A stretch of 18,616 bases of DNA from NCBI GenBank assembly GCA_029881015.1, contig JAOUNK010000021.1:1-18616 (forward strand), written 5' to 3'. Below, in pieces: positions 6,850 through 16,100 of this stretch. The position numbers and the translations under genes were made by a program. Position 1 is the stretch's first letter. Every line of letters begins with the position of its first letter. This DNA comes from Gammaproteobacteria bacterium (GTDB taxonomy: Bacteria > Pseudomonadota > Gammaproteobacteria > Steroidobacterales > Woeseiaceae). The notes below the pieces were generated by a model that did not search any database, was not told the origin of the DNA, and saw only the letters and a program-made list of their open reading frames with translations.

Positions 6850-7590
6850 TCAGGGCTTGCGGAACAGGAAGGTAAAGCGGTCCGTGTTGCCACTGACCGA
6901 ACGGCGGCCGACCTCGTATTCCAGCTCGTCGTCGGCACGGAAGTGCAGGTCGGAGTAGTCAACGAACTCGAACCCCGCGGCCTGGACTTCCTTGATCACC
7001 AGGACCGGATCGATGCGGCGGCGGTTCTCGTTGTCATCGGCTTCCATATGGCGGCGCGTGTGATCGACGATGCCGTAAACGCCGCCGCTCTTCAGGGCTT
7101 CGAACGACTCGCGGTGCATGAGCATGCGGCCTTCTTCGCCAAAGTTATGGACGTTGCGGAACGTGAGTACCATGTCGAGGTCGTCAACACCGAAATCGAA
7201 TTCGTCCATCGTGTAGAGGCGCGCGCCTTCCGGGCGATGTGTGTTTTCGTTGGTCTCGAGGACTTCGACTTTTTCGAAGCCGGGCAATGTCAAAATGTTC
7301 TCCTGCACGCGACCGGTGCCGAGCGCAACATAGAGCTTGCCGTTGTCCGCGAGCACCGGGGCCAGGATGCGCGTGTACCAGCCACCGCCCGGGAGCAGTT
7401 CGAGCACCCTCATGTCGTCCTGCAGGCCGAAAAACTTCAGTGTCGCCAATGGGCGGCGGTTGCGATCGCGCTCGGCATCGGCGGTGGGACGGCCTTCGGC
7501 CGCCAGGGCAGCTTCAACTTTGGCATCGATTTCGCCGGCGTAGGCGAAGGCTGACAGGAACAACAGGCAAAGGACTGATACGAATCTCAC
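6850..7590 (-). CDS. Exported class I SAM-methyltransferase-like protein
   Basis: A 246-residue protein with a Rossmann methyltransferase fold and, unusually, a cleavable signal peptide. From the GTG at 7590 the N-terminus MRFVSVLCLLFLSAFAYAG is a type I signal with a likely cut after AYA (residue 18). The SAM-binding motif VLELLPGGGWYTRIL is at about residues 62-76. The later strands MVLTFRNVHNF and GGVYGIVDHTRR match the family of predicted methyltransferases related to COG4798. The start is set by a strong GAGGAG 8 nt upstream; an in-frame extension to 7710 lacks such a site and would bury the signal peptide. Export is puzzling because SAM is cytoplasmic. The protein may bind another ligand or stay membrane-attached. 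Confidence 0.82.
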   Translation of the reverse strand: MRFVSVLCLLFLSAFAYAGEIDAKVEAALAAEGRPTADAERDRNRRPLATLKFFGLQDDMRVLELLPGGGWYTRILAPVLADNGKLYVALGTGRVQENILTLPGFEKVEVLETNENTHRPEGARLYTMDEFDFGVDDLDMVLTFRNVHNFGEEGRMLMHRESFEALKSGGVYGIVDHTRRHMEADDNENRRRIDPVLVIKEVQAAGFEFVDYSDLHFRADDELEYEVGRRSVSGNTDRFTFLFRKP

Positions 7591-7598
7591 GGGGCTAA

Positions 7599-7604
7599 CT
7601 CCTC
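7599..7604 (-). promoter_or_regulatory. Ribosome-binding site fixing the GTG start of the methyltransferase-like gene
   Basis: On the minus strand this reads GAGGAG, 8 nt before GTG at 7590. It selects this start over a longer in-frame option and so reveals the signal peptide. Confidence 0.7.
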
Positions 7605-7679
7605 GGTAAAGATGATGCCGTATCATAACCAAAGGCGGCGACCAGCGCCCGGGTTCGTCGTTGCCATGCACCGCGGCCA

Positions 7680-8723
7680 CTAGGGTTCGTAGCACTTTCC
7701 GATCAGCCACTTCTCGACATCCTCGGGGTCGGCAATGCGCTCGTAGAACGCGTCGATGTAATTTCTTAAGCTGGACCTGGAAGGGCGCGTCAGCAGATCC
7801 TGCTCGTCGATGATCCGGTACAGCACGTCCTTTTTCTCCTGGAAGTACTGGATCGTCGTCTGCAAGCGCTCATCGTACTTGCAGGGCCCCTTGTACAGCC
7901 GCATGCGGACATTCGGTAAGCGGTAGCGCGGGTTTGGCTCGGCGTACTCCGCGTTGACGAAACCCGAGAAGTCGAAATCGTAAGCGACGGGCGTGTACAG
8001 CGACTCACCCTTCGGCGCCATCAGGTCGACATTGTGACAGCAGTCTCTATTGGGCTCCGAACGCATAACCGAGTACTCGGTGTTGCCGATCATGTACTGG
8101 AAAACGTGTACCAGGACTTCCTGGTCGGGCTCGAGGTAGTTCCGGGTAACCAGGCCGACGTTGGCCTTCTTCATGCCAATGCGCTTCGCAACGGCCTTGT
8201 CCTCCTCGATCACGAAACCGAGCCTCGTGCGCGTCTTTTCGTCCTCCAGGTTGACATAGGTAATGCGCATGAGCCGTACCGCGAAGCTCTTTGGCGTGAG
8301 TACGTGCAGCATGCGGTAGGCAAGGTACTCGCGCAGCACGTATTGCTCATACTTCGGCTCTGTATTCTGGCAATGCGTAACGAGCTTGAGCTTGTCCTGG
8401 CCGGCAAACAGCGTGCCGTCGGTCTCGCTCTTGAGGAAATTAAGCCGTATTGGTGCGAAGTCGCAGTGGTCTTTATCGCGGCGGTAGTTGCCCCGGGTAC
8501 GCAGCTTGAGACTCAGCCGGCGAACACTGCCGTCAGCTTCCGTGTAGGTGAATGCGCCGTCCAGGTAGGCTTTGTCAGGCCGCACATCCATGAGCGCGGC
8601 CAGCGGCGCTTCGATCGTGACGTCGAGAACCGCGTCGTCGGCAAACAGCGGTGCTACCCCCGGGTAGGTGCCTGCCTGGACACCGAGGGGCAGGAGCAGG
8701 GCGGCGATGATGCGATAGATCAT
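7680..8723 (-). CDS. Exported protein, possibly CotH-like
   Basis: A 347-residue secreted protein I recognise only weakly. The start ATG at 8723 gives the signal peptide MIYRIIAALLLPLGVQAG, with a likely cut after Ala17. The segment LSLKLRTRGNYRRDKDHCDFAP followed by PIRLNF, then LREYLAYRMLHVL, and later NTEYSV and VAYDFDFSG, recalls the order of motifs in CotH-type kinase-fold proteins (RxRGN, an RLxF strand, a YLAYR helix and a late DFD). Key kinase residues could not be verified. Several Cys suggest disulfides in the periplasm. It precedes the methyltransferase-like gene by 89 nt on the same strand and follows the crotonase gene by 48 nt. It may share a transcript with both. Confidence 0.75.
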   Translation of the reverse strand: MIYRIIAALLLPLGVQAGTYPGVAPLFADDAVLDVTIEAPLAALMDVRPDKAYLDGAFTYTEADGSVRRLSLKLRTRGNYRRDKDHCDFAPIRLNFLKSETDGTLFAGQDKLKLVTHCQNTEPKYEQYVLREYLAYRMLHVLTPKSFAVRLMRITYVNLEDEKTRTRLGFVIEEDKAVAKRIGMKKANVGLVTRNYLEPDQEVLVHVFQYMIGNTEYSVMRSEPNRDCCHNVDLMAPKGESLYTPVAYDFDFSGFVNAEYAEPNPRYRLPNVRMRLYKGPCKYDERLQTTIQYFQEKKDVLYRIIDEQDLLTRPSRSSLRNYIDAFYERIADPEDVEKWLIGKCYEP

Positions 8724-8771
8724 ATGAACCTGGATTATCCCGCATTGGTCACGGCGAGTGAAGCGGATCGT

Positions 8772-9488
8772 CTAACGCGGCCGCGCACCGCGCAGGCCCA
8801 TCATGGCAGCGTCGATGAGGTCGAGCGGAAGTCCCCGGCGTATTTTCCGGACGACCTGTTTGCGGATTCTGCGCTTGGTTGCTGCATGCGCATGCAGATC
8901 CAGTTTGCGCAATGCCCGCGCCTGGGCCTCGGCGCATGTTGCCAGGTCGTCGGCGTCCACCAGCGTGTCGAAGAAGCCGACGTCGAGCGCGGACTCCGGA
9001 TCGAACTCTTCCGACAACGTAACGGCTCGCTGGAAGGCCGCCGGGGTGAGGCGATGACGCAGCGTTGCAGCCGCGACACGCGGCATGGTCAGCCCGATGG
9101 CGACTTCGTTGGCCGCAATCCTGAACTCGCCACGACAACCCAGGATGTAATCACCCGACAGCATCAGGAAGACGCCCATCGCAAAACAGTGGCCATTGCA
9201 GGCCACGACGACGGGGTAGGGATAGCGCATGACCCGCGCCGTCAGGGCGTACCCCAGCCGCAGCATGCGCAAGGCGTTGCTGCCACCGCGCTTCATTACC
9301 TTGAGATCGAACCCCGCGGAAAACACCGACTCGCGCCCGGTAAGGATCACGCTCGCCTCGTCGGCTTCCGCCTGGTCAAGCGCGCCGTAGATCGCCCTTA
9401 GCAGGTCGGGCGAGAGTGCATTGCGCTTGCCATCGTCAATGCGGATGGTTGCGACGTGTTCGTTCAGGCTGTAGTGAACGTCCTGCAA
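8772..9488 (-). CDS. Crotonase / enoyl-CoA hydratase-isomerase family protein
   Basis: A 238-residue crotonase-fold protein acting on acyl-CoA. The first oxyanion-hole segment is FSAGFDLK (residues 56-63) and the second is GHCFAMGVFLMLSGDYILG (from residue 99). The first catalytic Glu of enoyl-CoA hydratase is kept in NEVAIGL (Glu128). The second, normally in an AMEM-like helix, is replaced in AFQR (Gln153), so simple hydration is doubtful; an isomerase, hydrolase or other crotonase activity is possible. It is slightly short for the family. The best start is TTG at 9488, 3 nt after the stop of the thioredoxin-like gene, with no strong ribosome-binding site, implying coupled translation. The basic C-terminus (RRIRKQVVRKIRRG) is unusual. 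Confidence 0.85.
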   Translation of the reverse strand: MQDVHYSLNEHVATIRIDDGKRNALSPDLLRAIYGALDQAEADEASVILTGRESVFSAGFDLKVMKRGGSNALRMLRLGYALTARVMRYPYPVVVACNGHCFAMGVFLMLSGDYILGCRGEFRIAANEVAIGLTMPRVAAATLRHRLTPAAFQRAVTLSEEFDPESALDVGFFDTLVDADDLATCAEAQARALRKLDLHAHAATKRRIRKQVVRKIRRGLPLDLIDAAMMGLRGARPR

Positions 9489-9491
9489 CGT

Positions 9492-10061
9492 TCAGCCGTA
9501 GGCCGGTTCGTTGCCCGGCTTCCATTTGATGCTGCAGCCAATACTGGGTACCTGGTGCTCGCTGACGTCGGCGCCGGCCAGCACGGCATCGAGCGCGGCC
9601 CGTACATCGTGTCCGTCGACCGGCTTGTCGTTGGAAGGTCGGCTGTCATCGAGCTGGCCACGATAGACCAGGCGCTGCTCGTTGTCGAACACGTAGAAGT
9701 CGGGCGTGCAGGCTGCAAGGTAGGCCTTGGCGACATCCTGCCCGGCGTCCAGCAGGTAGGGGAACGTGTAGCCCCAGGTTTGCGCTTCCTGTTTCATCGC
9801 CTCCGGGCTGTCGCCCGGGTAGCGTTCGTAGTCGTTGCTGTTGATGGCATAGATGGCGACGCCGCGCCGGGCGTATTCCAGGCCGATACGCGCGAGTTCC
9901 CCACGAATGTGTTTTACGAAAGGACAGTGGTTGCAAATGAACATCACGAGGTAGGCATCGGCACTGGCGGCAAGCGAATGTTGCCTGCCGTCCGGATCGG
10001 GCAGGGAAAACGGTGGCGCGGTTGTGCCCAGTTCGAGCATCTGCGATTCGACGGCTGGCAC
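9492..10061 (-). CDS. Thioredoxin-fold (redoxin/AhpC-TSA-like) protein
   Basis: A 189-residue thioredoxin-like protein of the kind usually annotated as a thioredoxin family protein. The N-terminal LGTTAPPFSLPDPDG is the redoxin entry strand. The active-site motif is CNHCPFVKH (Cys43 and Cys46, a CxxC), followed by YAINSNDYERYPGDSPEAM and a cis-Pro region ACTPDFYVFD. There is no signal peptide, so it should act in the cytoplasm as a thiol reductase or peroxidase-like protein. The start is GTG at 10061, with AGGAGA 7 nt upstream. It follows the FadH-like gene after an 87-nt gap and leads directly into the crotonase gene. Confidence 0.92.
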   Translation of the reverse strand: MPAVESQMLELGTTAPPFSLPDPDGRQHSLAASADAYLVMFICNHCPFVKHIRGELARIGLEYARRGVAIYAINSNDYERYPGDSPEAMKQEAQTWGYTFPYLLDAGQDVAKAYLAACTPDFYVFDNEQRLVYRGQLDDSRPSNDKPVDGHDVRAALDAVLAGADVSEHQVPSIGCSIKWKPGNEPAYG

Positions 10062-10148
10062 TTGGGATTCTCCTGTAGTGACCGATTCGAGCTTAACAAA
10101 TCCTGGATGCCGGCCACCATGCCGATGCCGGCTGGTATCACACCGCGA

Positions 10149-12185
10149 TCAGAGTCTTGCCGCGAGCCGGCTGCCCTGGTCGATGGCGCGCTTGGCATCG
10201 AGTTCGGCGGCGACATCCGCACCACCGATGACATACGTGGGGACACCGGCAGCCTCCAGCGGTTCCTGCAATTCACACAAGGGGACCTGGCCCGCGCACA
10301 GGACGATATTGTCGACCTCGATCCAGGTCGGGTTCTCGCGCTTGTCGCCGTAGCTGACGAGCAGGCCTTCGTCACCGATACGTTCGTAGTTCACATCGCC
10401 GATCATCCGCACGTTATTCATCTTCAGCACGGCGCGATGAATCCAGCCTGTCGTCTTGCCCAGGTTGGCGCCATGCTTGCCGGCCTTGCGTTGCAGCAGT
10501 GTGATCTCGCGCGCCGGTTCCGGTCGTACGCGCTCCGCGGCAAGCCCGCCACGTGCCTCGGCCGGGTCCACGACACCCCATTCGGCCAGCCACTCGTCGA
10601 GATCGAGGGTCGGCGAGTGCCCGTCGTGCAACAGGAACTCGGCAACGTCGAAGCCGATGCCCCCGGCGCCGATAATGGCGACACGCTGGCCCACAGGCGC
10701 CCGGTTGCGCAGTACGTCGATGTAACTGAGTACCTTCGGGTGCTCCTGGCCTTCGATTTTCGGGTCTCGCGGCGTAACGCCAGTTGCGACAATGACGCCG
10801 TCATAGCTCCGGGCCAACAGCGACTCCGCCGTGATCGACGTGTTCGGGTGCACGTGCACACCCAGCAGCTCAATCTGGCGATTGAAGTACCCGAGCATCT
10901 CGTGAAATTCTTCCTTACCGGGAATGACCTTGGCCATGTTCAACTGGCCGCCGATCTCGCCGGCTGCCTCGAACAGGTCCACCGTGTGGCCGCGCCCGGC
11001 CAGTACCAGTGACGCCGAAATGCCCGCCGGTCCCGAGCCAACGACCGCGAACCGCCGGCTGACGCCGGCCTTTTCGTAGTTCAGCTCGGTTTCATGGCAG
11101 GCCCGCGGATTCACAAGGCAACTGCTCATCTTGTTGGCGAAGGTGTGATCGAGACAGGCCTGGTTGCAGGCGATACAGACATTGATCTCGTCGACGCGGT
11201 CCTCGCGCGTCTTGAGGACGAACTCCGGATCGGCCAGCAGCGGGCGCGCCATCGAGACCATGTCGCTGCAACCGTCGGCGAGAATCTGCTCAGCCGTCGA
11301 CGGCAGGTTGATACGGTTGGAGGTCACGAGCGGAATGGTGACTTCCTGCTTCATCTTCTTCGTTACCCAGGCGAAGGCGCCGCGTGGCACGGAGGTCGCG
11401 ATGGTCGGGACACGAGCTTCGTGCCAGCCGATACCCGTATTGATGATCGTGGCGCCCGCAGACTCAATCGCCCTGGCCAGTGCAACCGTTTCTTCCCAGG
11501 TGTTGCCGTCGGGAATCAGGTCGATCATGGACAGGCGGTAGATGATGATGAAATCGTCGCCAACGGCCTGGCGCGTGCGCTCGACAATCTCCACCGGCAA
11601 GCGCATGCGCTGCGTAAAGTCGCCACCCCACCGGTCGGTACGCCGGTTCGTGTGCGTGACCAGGAATTCGTTGATGAAGTAGCCTTCCGAGCCCATGATC
11701 TCGACGCCGTCGTAGCCGGCCTCGCGCGCCCGTTGCGCGCAGCGCACGAAGGCGCGTACCTGTTTCTCCACACCCGAGGTCGACAGCGCCCGCGGCGTGA
11801 ACGGCGTAATCGGCGAGCGAATCTTCGAAGGCGCTACCGCAAATGGATGGTACGCATAACGCCCGGCATGCAGGATTTGCAGCGCGATCTTGCCGCCCTC
11901 GGTGTGCACCGCGCTGGTCACCACCCGGTGTTTGGCGGCTTCTGCCCGGGTGCTCAGCTTGCCGGCGAAGGGCTTGACCCACCCGGCCCGGTTGGGCGCA
12001 TAGCCACCCGTAACGATGAGTCCGACGTCACCGCGCGCACGCTCGGCAAAGTACGCGGCGAGGCGGTCGTGTTTATTACCGTCCTCGAGTCCCGTGTGCA
12101 TCGAACCCATCAGCACGCGGTTCTTGAGTGTCGTAAACCCCAGGTCGAGTGGGGCGAGGAGGTGGGGATAACGGGCGTCGCTCAT
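10149..12185 (-). CDS. fadH: 2,4-dienoyl-CoA reductase (FadH) / old-yellow-enzyme-like flavoprotein
   Basis: A 678-residue flavo-iron-sulfur oxidoreductase matching the full FadH architecture. Residues 1 to about 330 form the FMN TIM barrel, with LQILHAGRYAYHP at 102-114. GSEGYFINEF holds Tyr169 and GIGWHEARVP holds His255, equivalent to the E. coli catalytic Tyr166 and His252. The 4Fe-4S cysteines are 337, 340, 344 and 356 (CIACNQAC, then SSC). The C-terminal half binds FAD and NADPH (VVGSGPAGISAS; IIGAGGIGFDVAEF). The usual role is reduction of dienoyl-CoA during unsaturated fatty-acid oxidation. Related trimethylamine dehydrogenase-like enzymes act on other enones, so the substrate here is open. 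It starts 11 nt after the aminotransferase stop, implying the same transcript. Confidence 0.9.
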   Translation of the reverse strand: MSDARYPHLLAPLDLGFTTLKNRVLMGSMHTGLEDGNKHDRLAAYFAERARGDVGLIVTGGYAPNRAGWVKPFAGKLSTRAEAAKHRVVTSAVHTEGGKIALQILHAGRYAYHPFAVAPSKIRSPITPFTPRALSTSGVEKQVRAFVRCAQRAREAGYDGVEIMGSEGYFINEFLVTHTNRRTDRWGGDFTQRMRLPVEIVERTRQAVGDDFIIIYRLSMIDLIPDGNTWEETVALARAIESAGATIINTGIGWHEARVPTIATSVPRGAFAWVTKKMKQEVTIPLVTSNRINLPSTAEQILADGCSDMVSMARPLLADPEFVLKTREDRVDEINVCIACNQACLDHTFANKMSSCLVNPRACHETELNYEKAGVSRRFAVVGSGPAGISASLVLAGRGHTVDLFEAAGEIGGQLNMAKVIPGKEEFHEMLGYFNRQIELLGVHVHPNTSITAESLLARSYDGVIVATGVTPRDPKIEGQEHPKVLSYIDVLRNRAPVGQRVAIIGAGGIGFDVAEFLLHDGHSPTLDLDEWLAEWGVVDPAEARGGLAAERVRPEPAREITLLQRKAGKHGANLGKTTGWIHRAVLKMNNVRMIGDVNYERIGDEGLLVSYGDKRENPTWIEVDNIVLCAGQVPLCELQEPLEAAGVPTYVIGGADVAAELDAKRAIDQGSRLAARL

Positions 12186-12196
12186 GACCGGTAATC

Positions 12197-13510
12197 TTAC
12201 GCGTGCGCCGCCAGCGTTTCCTCAATGAGCGGCTTGTATCGGTCCGCGAATTTCTCCAGGGCCTGCCGCGCCTTCGCGAGGTGCTCATCGGTCATCGGCA
12301 ATGACAGGAAAAGGTCGCCGCGGCTGCATATCGACACACCGTCGAGAAGCAGCTCGATGTGCAGCAGCGGCCGCAACTTCCTGCAGCCAGCCGTGATGTC
12401 GGATGGCCGCTTGGTCGGCTCTCTCGAGAAATGCAGTGCGATCATCGAACCCATGCCGTTGGCGTACAGGGGTACCGATTTCGCGCTGAACATGGCGTTG
12501 AGCGACAACCGGAATGCTTCGGACCAGTCGAAAAACTCGGCGGCGCGCGCCGCGGTATACACGTCGCGCATGCCGGCACACCCGGCTGCCATCGAGCAGA
12601 CGTTATTGTTGAACGTGCCGGCATGGGCGAGGGCGCCTTTGCGCCGCGGGTCGTAATGCGACATGATCTCGGCGCTTCCGCCGAACGCACCTGTCGGCAT
12701 GCCACCGCTGATAAACTTGCCCAGCGTCGTGAGGTCGGGATTGAAGTCCAGCATTCCCTGGATACCGGCCGGACCGAGTCTTGCGGTCTTCACCTCATCG
12801 AATATCAGGAGCGCGCCCACCTCCTCGGTCTTTTGCCTGAGCATGTTCAGGAACTGGCGGTTGCCCTGGATATTCCCGCCCGCACCCAGCACCGGCTCGA
12901 TGATCACCGCGGCCAGCTCTTTGCCAACCCCGTCGATCACGGCCGACGTGCCTTCGATATCGTTGTAATCCGCGAGGACGAAATCGAAGGGCACATTGAG
13001 CGCGCTTTGTCCGCCCAGGAACTTGACGACGCCGCCGTGGTAAGCGTCATTGAACGCCAGTATTTTTTCGCGACCGGTCACAACGCGCGCCGTGCACAAC
13101 GCCATGAGATTGGCTTCGGTGCCCGAGTTGCAGAAGCGCACCTGGTCGAGCGAAGGGAAGCGTTCGCACAGCAGTCCTGCCAGCTCCCTTTCGTAACGCG
13201 TCGGGGCGCCCATCGTGATGCCGCCCTCCAGGGCTTCGTGAATTGCCGCCTTGATGACTGCGTTCGAATGCCCGAACAGGGCCGCGGAGTATTCGCCGAC
13301 GAAGTCGACGTAGCGGTGCCCGTCGAGATCCGTCACCTCGGCGCCGTCTCCGCCGACCAGTGTCAGGGGGAAGGGATCGAAGTGCAGGACCGTGCGCGTG
13401 TTACCGCCGGGCAGGTAACGAGCGGCTGCCTTGTCCGCGGACTCGCTCATGGGGTTGGCCGCGACGAAACGCGAACGTGCGTCTTCTATTGCATGATGCA
13501 GATTTTCCAT
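12197..13510 (-). CDS. Class III PLP aminotransferase, beta-amino-acid type
   Basis: A 437-residue PLP enzyme of the glutamate-1-semialdehyde-aminotransferase-like class III group. It strongly resembles, from memory, the beta-phenylalanine aminotransferase of Variovorax paradoxus. Shared stretches include YLPGGNTRTVL, FCNSGTEANLMAL, YHGGV, LLIFDEV, TLGKFISGGM and HAGTFNNNV. Lys265 in TLGK should form the PLP Schiff base. Arg39 in GGNTR and Arg397 in CSRGD correspond to the two Arg residues that hold substrate carboxylates in the Variovorax enzyme. I infer it converts a beta-amino acid to a beta-keto acid with a 2-oxoacid acceptor. The start at 13510 gives the normal family N-terminus; longer frames run into the thiolase gene. 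It sits 10 nt behind the thiolase gene, whose partner enzymes use beta-keto acids. Confidence 0.9.
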   Translation of the reverse strand: MENLHHAIEDARSRFVAANPMSESADKAAARYLPGGNTRTVLHFDPFPLTLVGGDGAEVTDLDGHRYVDFVGEYSAALFGHSNAVIKAAIHEALEGGITMGAPTRYERELAGLLCERFPSLDQVRFCNSGTEANLMALCTARVVTGREKILAFNDAYHGGVVKFLGGQSALNVPFDFVLADYNDIEGTSAVIDGVGKELAAVIIEPVLGAGGNIQGNRQFLNMLRQKTEEVGALLIFDEVKTARLGPAGIQGMLDFNPDLTTLGKFISGGMPTGAFGGSAEIMSHYDPRRKGALAHAGTFNNNVCSMAAGCAGMRDVYTAARAAEFFDWSEAFRLSLNAMFSAKSVPLYANGMGSMIALHFSREPTKRPSDITAGCRKLRPLLHIELLLDGVSICSRGDLFLSLPMTDEHLAKARQALEKFADRYKPLIEETLAAHA

Positions 13511-13520
13511 TGGTCCCGAC

Positions 13521-14723
<1,203 letters not shown>

Positions 14724-14748
14724 TGCAGTTGTCCTGTTCATCTGTTGC

Positions 14749-15393
14749 TCAGGTCGGCGGCAGGATTGCTGTGCCGGTTTTTTGTTGCACTTCGTCAAAG
14801 CCGATGCCCGGTGCCAGCTCGACGACCTGGAATCCCTTTGGCGTGATATCAACGACAGCAAGGTCGGTGAAGATGCGAGAAACGACGCCCACACCCGTGA
14901 GCGGGTAGGCGCATTTCTCGATCAGTTTCGGTTCGCCATCCCGGGTCGTGTGTTGCGTGATTACGAAAATGTTCTTGACGCCCTGTACCAGGTCCATGGC
15001 GCCGCCCACGGCAGGAATGGCATCGGGCGCCCCGGTCGACCAGTTGGCGATATCGCCATTTGCCGATACCTGCATGGTGCCGAGCACGCAGACGTCGATG
15101 TGGCCGCCGCGAATCATGCTGAAGCTGTCGGCATGGTGAAAGTACGACGCGCCGGGCAGGGCGGTAACGTATTTCTTGCCCGCATTCATCAGGTCCAGGT
15201 CGCGCTCATCGTCGGCGGGTGGCGGGCCCATGCCGAGCATCCCGTTTTCCGTGTGGTAGATGAACTCGCGGCCCTCGGGCACGAATTTTGCGACGAGCTC
15301 GGGAATGCCAATGCCGAGATTGACGTACGAGCCATCCGGTATGTCCTGTGCGGCCCTCGCGGCCATCTGTTCTCGCGTCCAGCCGGTGCTCAT
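14749..15393 (-). CDS. pcaJ: 3-oxoacid CoA-transferase subunit B (PcaJ-type)
   Basis: A 214-residue beta subunit of a family I CoA-transferase, working with the adjacent alpha subunit to move CoA (usually from succinyl-CoA) onto a 3-oxoacid. YVNLGIGIPELVAKF and HTENGMLGMGP are diagnostic; Glu49 of the ENG motif should carry the glutamyl-CoA intermediate. Later motifs FHHADSFSMIRGGHIDVCVLG and GAPDAIPAVGGAMDLV match PcaJ and ScoB alike. The start at 15393 has AAGGAG 6 nt upstream and overlaps the alpha-subunit stop as ATGA, ensuring balanced synthesis. Pairing with a PcaF-like thiolase favours 3-oxoadipate, but acetoacetate cannot be excluded by motif reading. Confidence 0.93.
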   Translation of the reverse strand: MSTGWTREQMAARAAQDIPDGSYVNLGIGIPELVAKFVPEGREFIYHTENGMLGMGPPPADDERDLDLMNAGKKYVTALPGASYFHHADSFSMIRGGHIDVCVLGTMQVSANGDIANWSTGAPDAIPAVGGAMDLVQGVKNIFVITQHTTRDGEPKLIEKCAYPLTGVGVVSRIFTDLAVVDITPKGFQVVELAPGIGFDEVQQKTGTAILPPT

Positions 15394-16100
15394 GGGTAAC
15401 TCCTTTCCGCCGCGATGAGGGTGTCCTCATGCACGGGTTCGGAAACCTCGACGATGCGATTGACGAAAATGCCGGGCGTGATGACGCTCTCCGGATCGAT
15501 GCCGCCGCGTGCGACGAGCTTGCGCGCCTGGACAATCGTGGTCGTTGCGGCCATGCACATCAGCGGGCTGAAATTGCGGGCCGTCTTGTTGTAGGTGAGG
15601 TTGCCGAGCCGGTCGGCAACCTCGCACTTGATCAGCGCGAAGTCGGCCTTGAGCCAGGGCTCGAGTACGTACTGTCGCCCGTCGAATTCGCGCACTTCCT
15701 TGCCCTCGGCGAGCACGGTGCCGACGGTGGTTGGCGTATAGAAGGCCGGGATGCCGGCGCCGGCAACCCGAATGCGCTCTGCGAGCGTCCCCTGCGGGAC
15801 GATTTCGAGCTCGATCTTGCCTTCCCGGTACAGCTTCGGGAAGACTTTCGACTGGCTGGAACGGGGAAACGAGCAGATCATCTTGCGGACCTGGCCGTTA
15901 CCGATCAGGGCCGCCAGGCCCACTTCGCCATTACCAGTATTGTTGTTGATCACGGTGAGCTCACGCGCGCCGTGATCGATGAGTGCGTGCAGCAATTCGA
16001 TCGGGCTGCCCGACGCGCCAAAACCTCCGACCATGACGGTCGCACCGTCCGGGATATCCGCGACGGCTTCTGCAACCGTTGGGCACGTCTTGTTAATCAT
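15390..16100 (-). CDS. pcaI: 3-oxoacid CoA-transferase subunit A (PcaI-type)
   Basis: A 236-residue alpha subunit of a family I CoA-transferase. MINKTC, VMVGGFGASGSPIEL, INNNTGNGEVGLAAL and VRKMICSFPRSSQS are close to the PcaI sequences I remember from beta-ketoadipate pathways. IVPQGTLAERIRVAG and LTYNKTARNFSPLM are also kept. The start ATG at 16100 overlaps the regulator stop (ATGA) and has GAGGTG about 9 nt upstream. With subunit B it should activate a 3-oxoacid to its CoA thioester in the cytoplasm. It is the first enzyme gene after the regulator, and both overlaps point to one transcript. Confidence 0.93.
   Translation of the reverse strand: MINKTCPTVAEAVADIPDGATVMVGGFGASGSPIELLHALIDHGARELTVINNNTGNGEVGLAALIGNGQVRKMICSFPRSSQSKVFPKLYREGKIELEIVPQGTLAERIRVAGAGIPAFYTPTTVGTVLAEGKEVREFDGRQYVLEPWLKADFALIKCEVADRLGNLTYNKTARNFSPLMCMAATTTIVQARKLVARGGIDPESVITPGIFVNRIVEVSEPVHEDTLIAAERSYP

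Noticed and set aside
8034..9401. A 455-codon open frame on the plus strand
   Set aside because: Antisense to the CotH-like and crotonase genes, low-complexity composition, no motif or ribosome-binding site. Such frames are common in GC-rich DNA.
9456..11012. A 518-codon open frame on the plus strand
   Set aside because: It lies antisense to the crotonase, thioredoxin-fold and FadH-like genes, which have full motif support. Its translation shows no recognisable domain and it runs across gene borders.
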